Positions 55,303-62,749 of a stretch of 64,000 nucleotides of DNA are shown piece after piece. Position 1 is the first letter of the stretch. The number at the start of each line of letters is the position of its first letter. The DNA comes from Bog-756 sp963699055. Lineage in GTDB: Bacteria; Actinomycetota; Acidimicrobiia; Acidimicrobiales; RAAP-2. The notes under the pieces were generated by a model. It was not told the DNA's origin. It searched no databases and saw only the letters and a list, made by a program, of their open reading frames with translations. The stretch lies in contig CAVOTA010000001.1 of assembly GCA_963699055.1 (NCBI GenBank), positions 434,001 through 498,000 of the forward strand, in the 5' to 3' direction. The translations under genes were made by a program, and so were the position numbers.

Positions 55303-56616
55303 TTGGCACGCAGCACCACATCGGGCAGGTCCAGGAAGTGGTGGATCATCGCCGCGGTCATCGTGCTGGCCGGGGCCGGCGTCGGCATCTGGTTCGCCAC
55401 CCGGCCCTCGAGCGCCTCGGCCTCCGGCATCGTCACGACGACGTCCGTCCAGACCGTCACCACGGGGACGATCAGCCAGACGGTGGCGGCCACCGGGACC
55501 ATCGAGCCGGCGACGACCGCCGACCTCAACTTCGCCGTGACCGGCAAGGTGACCGCCGTCGACGTCACCGCCGGACAGGCGGTCACCGCCGGGCAGACGC
55601 TGGCCACCGTGGACCCGACGGCGCTGAACGCCACGCTGGCCCAGACCCAGGCCACCCTGGCCAACGACCAGGCGCAGCTGGCCACCGACCAGGCCGACTC
55701 GGCCAGCGCCACCCAGATCGCCCTCGACGAGGCCAACGTCGCCTCGGCCCAGAACCAGGTGACCGCCGCCCAGACGGCCGTGTCCGACGCCACACTGGTA
55801 GCGACCACGGCCGGCACCGTGGCGTCGGTCGACCTCACGGTCGGCCAGCAGGTGACCGGGTCGAGCTCGACCTCGACGTCGGGCGCGTCCTCGTCCGGTT
55901 CCACCGGCTCGACCGGAACGGGTTCGTCCTCGACCGGCTCCGGCAGCTTCGGCTCGTCGGCGGCGTCGGGTGCCGGGTCCTCCTCGGCGGCTTCGTCGTC
56001 CTCGTCCAGCAGCCAGGTGGTCGTGGTGTCGACCGGCTCCTACATCGTGAACGCATCCGTCTCGAGCACCAACGTGGCGGAGCTCCAGGTGGGCGACCAG
56101 GCCACCATCACGCCGTCCGGGGCCACGACCCCGGTCTACGGGACCGTCGGCTCCATCGGCCTGGTGGCCACCACGTCGTCGGGCGTGTCGTCGTTCCCGG
56201 TCGTGATCGACGTCACCGGGAGCCCGTCGGGGCTCTACGGGGGGACGAGCGCCGACGTCTCCGTCGTGGTGAAGGAACTCCAGGGGGTCGTCGTCGTGCC
56301 GACCACGGCCATCAGCTACACCAACGGGAGCACGTCGGTCACGCTCGACCAGGGCGGCGCCAAGGTGGTCCAGCCGGTGACGACCGGGATCGCCGCCGCC
56401 GGCGACACCCAGATCGTCAGCGGCGTCCAGGCGGGACAGAAGGTCTACGTGACCACGGTGTCGTTCCACGGCTCCCTCGGGGGCGTCCGTTCGGGCGGCT
56501 TCGGCGGCTTCGGCGGGGGCACGGGCGGCTTCGGCGGCGGCACGGGCGGCTTCGGCGGCGGCACGGGCGGCTTCTCGGGGGGAGGCGGGTTCTCCGGCGG
56601 GGGATTCGGCGGATGA
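55303..56616 (+). CDS. Membrane-fusion adaptor of a MacAB-like efflux system (MFP 1)
   Basis: The 437-residue protein has a short basic start, a membrane anchor (about 13-32), the lipoyl/barrel core FAVTGKVTAVDVTAGQAVTAGQTLATVD, and a short Ala/Gln hairpin. A Ser/Gly/Thr-rich linker and a second half-lipoyl (VATTAGTVASVDLTVGQQV) follow, then a C-terminal Gly/Phe-rich tail. MacA-type adaptors link the pump to the envelope. TTG 55303 is chosen because the codons before it (55207-55302) are rich in A/T third positions, unlike all genes here, and GAGGAA lies upstream. The stop overlaps the ATPase gene as ATGA. Confidence 0.82.
   Translation: MARSTTSGRSRKWWIIAAVIVLAGAGVGIWFATRPSSASASGIVTTTSVQTVTTGTISQTVAATGTIEPATTADLNFAVTGKVTAVDVTAGQAVTAGQTLATVDPTALNATLAQTQATLANDQAQLATDQADSASATQIALDEANVASAQNQVTAAQTAVSDATLVATTAGTVASVDLTVGQQVTGSSSTSTSGASSSGSTGSTGTGSSSTGSGSFGSSAASGAGSSSAASSSSSSSQVVVVSTGSYIVNASVSSTNVAELQVGDQATITPSGATTPVYGTVGSIGLVATTSSGVSSFPVVIDVTGSPSGLYGGTSADVSVVVKELQGVVVVPTTAISYTNGSTSVTLDQGGAKVVQPVTTGIAAAGDTQIVSGVQAGQKVYVTTVSFHGSLGGVRSGGFGGFGGGTGGFGGGTGGFGGGTGGFSGGGGFSGGGFGG
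56518..56575 (+). repeat. 21-bp tandem repeats encoding GTGGFGG
   Basis: The unit GGCACGGGCGGCTTCGGCGGC is at 56518-56538 and 56539-56559, with a partial third copy at 56560-56575, in the 3' end of the first adaptor gene. The tail length could vary in frame. Confidence 0.8.
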
Positions 56617-57395
56617 CCACCTTCGACGACACGGCCGAGGTCCGCTTCGACCGCACCGACTCCCATCCGGTCGTCCGTCGACCGGTGCTCGAGGTGGACG
56701 ACGTGTGGAAGACGTACCGCAGCGGTTCGCTCGAGGTCGACGCCCTGCGCGGCGTCACCTTCACGATCGACCCCGGGGAGTACGTCGCCATCATGGGCCC
56801 CTCGGGCTCGGGCAAGTCCACCCTGATGCACATCCTGGGGTGCCTGGACGTCCCGACGTCGGGCCGGGTCCTCCTGGCCGGGGACGACGTCAGCAACATG
56901 ACCGAGGAGGAGCTGGCCCACGTCCGCAACAAGCGGATCGGCTTCGTCTTCCAGCAGTTCAACCTGCTGGCGTCCCTGGACGCCTGCCGGAACGTGGAGC
57001 TCCCCCTCCTGTACGCCGGGATCGAACGGGCCGAGCGTCGGGAGCGGTCCCTGGCGGCGCTCGAGCGGGTGGGACTCGGCGACCGGGTCGACCACCGCCC
57101 CGGTGAGCTGTCGGGCGGACAGCAGCAGCGGGTGGCCGTCGCCCGGGCGCTGGTGACCGACCCCGACCTCATCCTGGCCGACGAGCCCACCGGGAACCTG
57201 GACTCGGTCTCGGCCCGTGACGTGATGGACCTGCTCGACGAGCTGCACCGCAGCGGGCGGACCGTGGTGCTGATCACCCACGACCGTGACGTGGCCGAGG
57301 CGTCCCAGCGCACCATCCTCATCCGGGACGGGCAGATCAGCGAAGCCGCGCCGGCGGGGGTTGCCGGCGTCGAATCCGGGGGCGGGCCCGGATGA
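56613..57395 (+). CDS. MacB-type ABC transporter ATP-binding protein
   Basis: The 260-residue ATPase has Walker A MGPSGSGKSTLMHILG, Q-loop FVFQQFNLLASLDACRN, signature LSGGQQQRVAVARAL, Walker B LILADEPTGNLDS and the switch His in VLITHDRDVAEA. These are the LolD/MacB subgroup features. The first 25 residues form an acidic extension. ATG 56613 overlaps the adaptor stop, and its stop overlaps the permease start, both as ATGA, so adaptor-ATPase-permease are coupled. The substrate, probably a peptide, antibiotic or lipoprotein, is unknown. Confidence 0.93.
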   Translation: MTTFDDTAEVRFDRTDSHPVVRRPVLEVDDVWKTYRSGSLEVDALRGVTFTIDPGEYVAIMGPSGSGKSTLMHILGCLDVPTSGRVLLAGDDVSNMTEEELAHVRNKRIGFVFQQFNLLASLDACRNVELPLLYAGIERAERRERSLAALERVGLGDRVDHRPGELSGGQQQRVAVARALVTDPDLILADEPTGNLDSVSARDVMDLLDELHRSGRTVVLITHDRDVAEASQRTILIRDGQISEAAPAGVAGVESGGGPG

Positions 57396-58636
57396 ACCTC
57401 CTCGAGACCTTCCGCACCGGGTTCGAGGCGGTGGTGTCGCACCGGCTGCGCTCGGCACTCACCGTGCTCGGCATCATGATCGGGATCACCGCGGTGATCC
57501 TGACCGTCGGCCTGGGCGAAGGCGCCCAGCAGCAGGTGGGCTCCGAGATCACCGCGCTCGGATCGAACCTGCTCACCGTGACCCCCGGCAGCACCACGTC
57601 CTCGTCCGGCATCCGGGGCGGCTTCGGCTCCGCCTCGACCCTGACGGTGGGTGACGCCACCGCCCTGGACTCCAAGGTGGTCGCCCCTGACATCGACGCC
57701 GTGGCGCCGGCCACGTCCGAGTCGGAGAGCCTGGTGGCCGGGACCACCAACTGGACGACGACCGTCGTGGGCAGCGATCCGTCCTGGCTGACCGTGCGTG
57801 GTCGGTCGATGACCGAAGGACGGTTCATCGACGAGCGCGACCTGGCCACCCGGGCCGAGGTCGCGGTGCTCGGGGCCACGACGGCGCAGGAGCTGTTCGG
57901 GTTCCGCGACCCGGTCGGCCAGTCGGTGGACGTCGCCGGACAGCCGATGACGGTGATCGGCGTGCTGAACAGCGTCGGATCCTCGTCGAGCTCGTCGACG
58001 GTGTCCGACCCCGACGACCAGGCCGTCGTCCCCCTGACCACCGCCTCGGCCCTGCTGTTCGGCGGCACCAGCCGCAACTCCGTCAGCCAGATCCTCATCC
58101 AGGCCACGTCGTCGGGCACCCTGTCCGCCGCCTACCAGGAGGCCGACGCCGAGCTGCTGAGCCTGCACGGGATCACCACCACGTCCGGGGCGGACTTCAC
58201 CATCACCAGCGAGCAGCAGGTGCTGTCCACGGCAACCTCCGTCGACCGGACCCTGACGGTCCTGCTCGGTGGGATCGCCGGGATCTCGCTGCTGGTCGGC
58301 GGGATCGGGGTCATGAACATCATGCTGGTGTCGGTGACCGAGCGGATCCGCGAGATCGGCCTGCGCAAGGCGCTCGGCGCCACGCCACGGGTCATCCGCC
58401 GCCAGTTCCTCGTGGAGGCGTCGGTGCTGGGATCCGTCGGTGGCATCCTGGGCGCCGTGCTCGGCGTCATCGGCGCCCTGGTGCTCCCGCACCTCATCTC
58501 GAACCCCATCACCGTCTCGCCGGCCGCCGCCGTCGGTGCCATCGTCATCGCCGTCGCCATCGGTATCGTCTTCGGTGTCTACCCCGCCGGACGGGCCGCC
58601 AAGCTCCCGCCCATCGACGCCCTCCGCAGCGAGTGA
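57392..58636 (+). CDS. MacB/FtsX-family ABC permease
   Basis: The 414-residue protein has an N-terminal membrane segment with RLRSALTVLGIMIGITAVILTVGLGEGAQ, a periplasm-type extracellular domain (about 50-275), and three C-terminal membrane segments (about 285-310, 335-365, 380-400) with GGIGVMNIMLVSVTERIREIGLRKALGA. This is the four-helix MacB topology. The enzyme partner is the ATPase just upstream, with an ATGA overlap. The lipoprotein gene begins 71 bases later. It moves a substrate by mechanotransmission in the family; here the partner adaptor is cell-surface linked rather than TolC linked. Confidence 0.92.
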   Translation: MNLLETFRTGFEAVVSHRLRSALTVLGIMIGITAVILTVGLGEGAQQQVGSEITALGSNLLTVTPGSTTSSSGIRGGFGSASTLTVGDATALDSKVVAPDIDAVAPATSESESLVAGTTNWTTTVVGSDPSWLTVRGRSMTEGRFIDERDLATRAEVAVLGATTAQELFGFRDPVGQSVDVAGQPMTVIGVLNSVGSSSSSSTVSDPDDQAVVPLTTASALLFGGTSRNSVSQILIQATSSGTLSAAYQEADAELLSLHGITTTSGADFTITSEQQVLSTATSVDRTLTVLLGGIAGISLLVGGIGVMNIMLVSVTERIREIGLRKALGATPRVIRRQFLVEASVLGSVGGILGAVLGVIGALVLPHLISNPITVSPAAAVGAIVIAVAIGIVFGVYPAGRAAKLPPIDALRSE

Positions 58637-58707
58637 CGCCCGCCCGGGACCGACCGATCTCCGACCCCTACCGACCCCCACCGACCAGGACCACGAAGGA
58701 AGCAACC

Positions 58708-59655
58708 ATGCACGACCACAACCCCACGACCACCACCGGCCCGGCGCCCGCCGCCAGCCGTCGAACGAGGAGCCGCACGGTCGCCGCACTGTCCGTCGTC
58801 GGCGTCGCCGGACTGGCGTTCGCCGCCTGCGGCGGATCGTCGGGCGCGTCGACGACACCGACCACGGCCGCCCGCCCGTCGGGCTCGACGGCCCCCCGCA
58901 CGACGCTGCCGGGCGCCACGGGGACCATCGCCGCCGTCAACGGCACCACCCTCGAGGTCCAGAACACCCAGACCGGACAGACGACCGTGGCCTACACGCC
59001 GACCACGACGATCCGCCAGATCTCCACCACCTCGGCTGCCGCGGTGGTCGTGGGCTCGTGCATCTCCGCCTTCGGCAAGCCGACGACGGCGTCCACGTCG
59101 TCCGCGGCCGCCTTCGACGAGCCGATCACGGCGACGACGGTCTCGATCACCCAGCCCACCAACGGGACGTGCAGCCGGGGCGGATTCGGCGCCGGCGGGC
59201 CCGGAGGCACCCCCGGGACGGGCAGCCGTCCCGCCGGCGGCTTCGGAGGCTACGGCGGGGGCACGCCCGGCTCCGGCAGCCGTCCCGCCGGCAGCTTCGG
59301 CGGCGGCTCCTTCCGCGGTGGCTCCTTCGGGGCTGCCTCCGGACAGGTGACGGCGGTGAGCGGTTCGGCCGTGACCGTGTCCGGGACCGACCCCCGCACC
59401 CAGAAGGCCACCACCGTCACGGTCACCCTCACCGGGACCACGACGTTCACCACCACGGCCACGGCCACGCCGGCGGCCATCGCCGTGGGCCAGTGCGCTC
59501 GCGCCGTGGGCACGGCCGGCACGACGGGAGCCATCACGGCCACGTCGCTCACCCTGTCGCAGCCGACCAACGGGACCTGCACGAGCGGCTTCGGCTTCCG
59601 CGGCGGCTTCGGCGGGGCCCCGGGAGGCGCCGGAGGGGCCACCACGAGTGCCTGA
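58708..59655 (+). CDS. Secreted lipoprotein with duplicated DUF5666-like domains
   Basis: The 315-residue product has a twin Arg start (SRRTRSRTVAALSVVG) and a signal ending in AACGGSSG, a lipobox with Cys near residue 42. Two similar units follow. Each begins with GTIAAVNGTTLEVQN or GQVTAVSGSAVTVSG, continues to a single Cys (VGSCISAFG and VGQCARAVG) and ends in TQPTNGTC or SQPTNGTC then a Gly/Phe tail. This is the DUF5666-like beta pattern in two copies. ATG 58708 has GAAGGAAG upstream. The stop is overlapped eight bases by the second adaptor gene, so it is part of the efflux cassette. Confidence 0.8.
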   Translation: MHDHNPTTTTGPAPAASRRTRSRTVAALSVVGVAGLAFAACGGSSGASTTPTTAARPSGSTAPRTTLPGATGTIAAVNGTTLEVQNTQTGQTTVAYTPTTTIRQISTTSAAAVVVGSCISAFGKPTTASTSSAAAFDEPITATTVSITQPTNGTCSRGGFGAGGPGGTPGTGSRPAGGFGGYGGGTPGSGSRPAGSFGGGSFRGGSFGAASGQVTAVSGSAVTVSGTDPRTQKATTVTVTLTGTTTFTTTATATPAAIAVGQCARAVGTAGTTGAITATSLTLSQPTNGTCTSGFGFRGGFGGAPGGAGGATTSA

Positions 59656-61576
59656 GTCGTCCGCTCCCGCCGTCGCCGCACCCTCCTTCCCCGTGATCGA
59701 CGGGGAGGGGGAGGACGCGCCCGCGGTCCCCGATGACGCGGTCCGTACGGCACACCGACTGCACTGGCTCACGCCGTTCCGGGTGGCGCTCGTGGCGCTG
59801 GTCGTGCTCGCGGTCGTGATCACCTACGTGGTGACCCGCCCGTCGGGGCCGACCTACCGCACCGCCGTGGTGTCCCGCGGTGACGCGGTGGCCACGCTGT
59901 CCGAGGTGGGCACGATCACGCCGGTGCAGCAGGCGAGCCTCACCTTCCCCGTGGCCGGGACGGTGGGCACGGTCGACGCCACGGTGGGACAGACGGTGAC
60001 CGCAGGCCAGGTCCTGGCCACCCTGGACACCACGTCACTCGACGATGCCGTGGTGTCGGCCCAGGCCACCGTGGCCTCGGCCCAGGCCACCTTGGCGACC
60101 GACGAACTGGCCCAGACCGACGCCGCCACGTCGACGTCGTCATCGGGGGGCTCCGGGGCGACCACGGCGACCACCACCCCGTCGTCGGCCGGCGGCTCCG
60201 GCTCGGGGGTCTCCGACCAGCAGCTGGCGGGGCTCCAGGCGACCCTGGTGGCCGATCAGCACCAGCAGGACGCCGACGCCGCCGCCGCGGGGGCGGCGCT
60301 GGCCGAGGCGAGCAAGGTGTGCACCCAGAGCGGCGGGGCGGAGTCCCCGGCGGCCGCGTCGGCCACGTCGTCCGCGGCCGTGCCGCCGGGTGGTGGACCC
60401 GGCGGGACCGGCGGCGGCGGTTCCGGCGGCGGTTCCGGCGGCGGTTCCGGCGGCGGTTCCGGCGGCACCCCGCCGACCTGCACCGTGGCGCTGGCGGCGG
60501 CCTCGTCGGCCCACCAGGCACTGGTGACATCCATCGACACGGTCACCAAGGACGAGGCGGCGCTGGCGGCGGCCCTCGGACTCTCGGGCTCCGGCGGCGG
60601 CTCGACCGGCGGCGGCTCGACCGGCGGCGGCTCGACCGGCGGTACCCACGGGGGCTCGTCCGGCGCCACCACCACGGCGACCACGACGGCCGGCACCAGC
60701 GGATCGACCACACGGGCGACGACACCGGCGTCGACGTCCTCCCCGAACTCGACGTCGACGGGCTCGTCGACGTCACGGTCCAAGACCGTGACCCCCGAGC
60801 AGCTGGCCGTGGACCAGGCCGACGTCGACGTGGCGCAGGCGGCACTCGCCACCGCGCAGCAGAACGCCACCGAGACCGAGCTGGTCAGCTCCATCTCCGG
60901 CACGGTGGGCGCGGTGTCACTCACCGTCGGCCAGTCGGTGTCGGCCGGCTCCCCGTCGGCGACCCCGCAGGTCGTCGTGGTCGGCTCCGGTTCGCAGTAC
61001 GAGGTGGCCACGACCGTGCCCGTCACCTCCGTCACCCATGTGGCGGTGGGCCAGTCGGTGCTGGTGACGCCGGACTCGAGTTCGGGCGTGCTCGACGGCA
61101 CGGTCACCGGCATCGGCGTCCTCGGCACGGCCACCACCTCGACGACCACCTACCCGGTCACCGTCGCCCTGCAGTCGGACGGCCTCGGTCCCTTTTCGGG
61201 GGCGGAGGCGACCGTGGACATCGTGACCCGGAGCGCCACCGGGGTCACCACGGTCCCGACGTCCGCCGTGCGCACGGTCGGCACCACCCATCTGGTCACC
61301 GTGGTCGAGGGCGGCACGGCCAAGTCGGTGCGCGTCACGATCGGGACGGTCGGCGCCGAGCGCACACAGATCCTGTCCGGGGTGCACGACGGTGAGCAGG
61401 TGTCCCTGGCGGACCTGGCCGAACCGGTGCCGACGTCGTCGACCACCACCCGCGGTCTGGCCGGACTCACCGGCGGCGGCAGTTTCGGTGGGGCGGGGTC
61501 CCTCGGCGGTGCCGGCGGCTTCCCGGGCGCCAGCGGCTTCGGCGGTGCCGGGCTCACCCGGGCGGCCGCGGGCTGA
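59648..61576 (+). CDS. Second membrane-fusion adaptor of the efflux cassette (MFP 2)
   Basis: The 642-residue protein has a cytoplasmic stretch, a membrane anchor (about 43-62), the first half-lipoyl region with VAGTVGTVDATVGQTVTAGQVLATLD, and a long middle region. That region is made of Gly/Ser/Thr repeats plus a short coiled segment containing two Cys (SKVCTQSGG and PTCTVALAA). A second half-lipoyl (ISGTVGAVSLTVGQSVSAGSP) and barrel strands follow, then a GGSFGGAGSLGGAGGF tail. The usual alpha-hairpin is thus largely replaced by low-complexity sequence. GTG 59648 overlaps the lipoprotein stop by eight bases. It has a TTHLVTVVEGGT-like end region typical of adaptor barrels. Confidence 0.82.
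   Translation: MPESSAPAVAAPSFPVIDGEGEDAPAVPDDAVRTAHRLHWLTPFRVALVALVVLAVVITYVVTRPSGPTYRTAVVSRGDAVATLSEVGTITPVQQASLTFPVAGTVGTVDATVGQTVTAGQVLATLDTTSLDDAVVSAQATVASAQATLATDELAQTDAATSTSSSGGSGATTATTTPSSAGGSGSGVSDQQLAGLQATLVADQHQQDADAAAAGAALAEASKVCTQSGGAESPAAASATSSAAVPPGGGPGGTGGGGSGGGSGGGSGGGSGGTPPTCTVALAAASSAHQALVTSIDTVTKDEAALAAALGLSGSGGGSTGGGSTGGGSTGGTHGGSSGATTTATTTAGTSGSTTRATTPASTSSPNSTSTGSSTSRSKTVTPEQLAVDQADVDVAQAALATAQQNATETELVSSISGTVGAVSLTVGQSVSAGSPSATPQVVVVGSGSQYEVATTVPVTSVTHVAVGQSVLVTPDSSSGVLDGTVTGIGVLGTATTSTTTYPVTVALQSDGLGPFSGAEATVDIVTRSATGVTTVPTSAVRTVGTTHLVTVVEGGTAKSVRVTIGTVGAERTQILSGVHDGEQVSLADLAEPVPTSSTTTRGLAGLTGGGSFGGAGSLGGAGGFPGASGFGGAGLTRAAAG
60413..60460 (+). repeat. 12-bp repeats encoding Gly-Gly-Ser linkers in MFP 2
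   Basis: The unit GGCGGCGGTTCC repeats four times exactly (60413-60460), encoding a GGGS-type flexible linker in the second adaptor. Confidence 0.85.
60591..60635 (+). repeat. 15-bp repeats encoding GGGST linkers in MFP 2
   Basis: CCGGCGGCGGCTCGA repeats three times exactly (60591-60635) with a partial fourth. It is a second flexible linker in the same gene. Confidence 0.85.
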
Positions 61577-61595
61577 TCGCCGGTCGGTGCCGGGC

Positions 61596-61601
61596 TAGCG
61601 T
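61596..61601 (+). promoter_or_regulatory. -10 box of a probable leaderless promoter for the 61.6-kb NTF2-like gene
   Basis: TAGCGT ends seven bases before GTG 61609. It separates this gene from the efflux cassette. Confidence 0.5.
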
Positions 61602-61608
61602 CGACGGG

Positions 61609-62115
61609 GTGATCGACGACGACCTGGTGGCCGAGACGGTGTACGACACCGGGATCCGGAGGCTGCAGCACGCCTACGCCGACGTGGTCAACCGGCGGGC
61701 GTGGTCGGAGCTGGTGGCCCTGTTCCAGCCCGAGGCGGAGGTGGTGATCGACCGGCGTGCGGGCGAGCCGCTGCGGCTGGTCGGCGGTGGCCAGGTGGGC
61801 GACTTCATCGGATCGGCCATCGCCGGGTTCTCGTTCTTCGAGTTCGTGGTCCTGAACGCCCACATCGCCTTCCCCGACGGCGTGGGCTCGGGGAGCGCCG
61901 TCTGCCGGCTCTTCATGTGCGAGCTCCGCCAGGATGCAGTCAGCGGCGCCTTCACCACCGCCTACGGGCTGTACCACGACCGGTACGCGCTCGACGGCGG
62001 CCGCTGGCTGTTCGCCGAGCGTCGGTACCACTCGCTGGCACGCCACGGGGGTGTGCTCGACGTGTTCCCTCTGCCCGACGCCCCGGGCATCGACGTCCCC
62101 GGCGCCACCGCCTGA
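61609..62115 (+). CDS. SnoaL/NTF2-like protein 2
   Basis: The 168-residue product carries the NTF2-fold pattern: RRLQHAYADVVNRRAWSELVALFQPEAEVVIDRRAGEPLRLVGG, then FVVLNAHIAFPDGVGSGSAVCRLFMCELR and YGLYHDRYALDGGRWLFAERRYHSLAR. It resembles SnoaL_4-type proteins beside steroid and lipid genes in actinobacteria, but no specific function can be assigned. GTG 61609 lies seven bases after TAGCGT, a leaderless arrangement. Confidence 0.8.
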   Translation: MIDDDLVAETVYDTGIRRLQHAYADVVNRRAWSELVALFQPEAEVVIDRRAGEPLRLVGGGQVGDFIGSAIAGFSFFEFVVLNAHIAFPDGVGSGSAVCRLFMCELRQDAVSGAFTTAYGLYHDRYALDGGRWLFAERRYHSLARHGGVLDVFPLPDAPGIDVPGATA

Positions 62116-62157
62116 GGCCCGGACCCGTGTCGGGGTCGGTGGGGAGCCGTGCGGAGT

Positions 62158-62181
62158 GTGGCCTACGCCCGGATAGGCCAC
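62158..62181. other. Perfect 8-bp inverted repeat with 8-bp spacer upstream of the sixA-like gene
   Basis: GTGGCCTA (62158-62165) and TAGGCCAC (62174-62181) are perfectly complementary, with CGCCCGGA between. The repeat lies 43 bases after the NTF2-like gene stop and 32 bases before ATG 62213. It could be an operator for a dimeric regulator or a terminator stem. Confidence 0.5.
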
Positions 62182-62212
62182 CGCCGACGCGGCGCGTGGG
62201 AGCATGGTGACC

Positions 62213-62680
62213 ATGCCGCTCCTGGTGGTCCGACACGCCCGCGCCGGTCGACGCAGTGCCTACGAGGGTGACGACGTCGATCGCCCGCTGTCGGCGCGGG
62301 GCCGGACCCAGGCCGAGGCCCTGGTCCCCCTGCTGTCCGCCTACCGGCCGCGACGGATCCTCGCCAGCCCGGCGGTGCGCTGCTTCGAGACGGTCCGCCC
62401 CCTGGCCGAGTCCCTGGGACTGCCCATCGAGTCAGTCGGGGAGCTCGGCGAGGGCCACGGAGCGGCCGCGCTGCGCCTGTTGGAGCGGATGGCGGGGGAG
62501 ACGGCGGTCCTGTGCACGCACCGTGACGTGGCGACCGAACTGCTCGAGGCGCTGGCCGGCGACCGCAGCGCCAAGGCCCGCCACCAGCTGCGCCTGTTGA
62601 AGGGCGAGGTGTGGGTGGTGCAATCGACCGGCGCACACCTGGAGATCGTGGAACATCTGCACCAGGAGCCCCGCCGATGA
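62213..62680 (+). CDS. Histidine phosphatase family protein, SixA-like
   Basis: SixA-type enzymes remove phosphate from phosphohistidine in proteins such as HPt domains; others act on small phosphates. The 155-residue product has the RHG-type motif LLVVRHARAG at the start (phospho-acceptor His), SPAVRCFETVRPL and the second His in VLCTHRDVATEL. The N-terminus is short, as in the SixA group. ATG 62213 is chosen for conserved sequence; ATG 62204 lies one base after GGGAG, which is too close. murL follows after about 70 bases and has its own -10 box. Confidence 0.83.
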   Translation: MPLLVVRHARAGRRSAYEGDDVDRPLSARGRTQAEALVPLLSAYRPRRILASPAVRCFETVRPLAESLGLPIESVGELGEGHGAAALRLLERMAGETAVLCTHRDVATELLEALAGDRSAKARHQLRLLKGEVWVVQSTGAHLEIVEHLHQEPRR

Positions 62681-62734
62681 GGCCGGGCCGCCGGTTCCGT
62701 GGGGGTCCGGGTCGGGCCGGGGCCGGGCGACCAC

Positions 62735-62740
62735 TACGCT
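62735..62740 (+). promoter_or_regulatory. -10 box of a probable leaderless murL promoter
   Basis: TACGCT ends nine bases before ATG 62750. No Shine-Dalgarno sequence is seen. Confidence 0.42.
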
Positions 62741-62749
62741 GACCGCCCG

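Noticed and set aside
60413..60635. Possible CRISPR-like direct repeats
   Set aside because: The 12- and 15-bp units have no spacers and are in-frame Gly/Ser linkers inside a coding gene.
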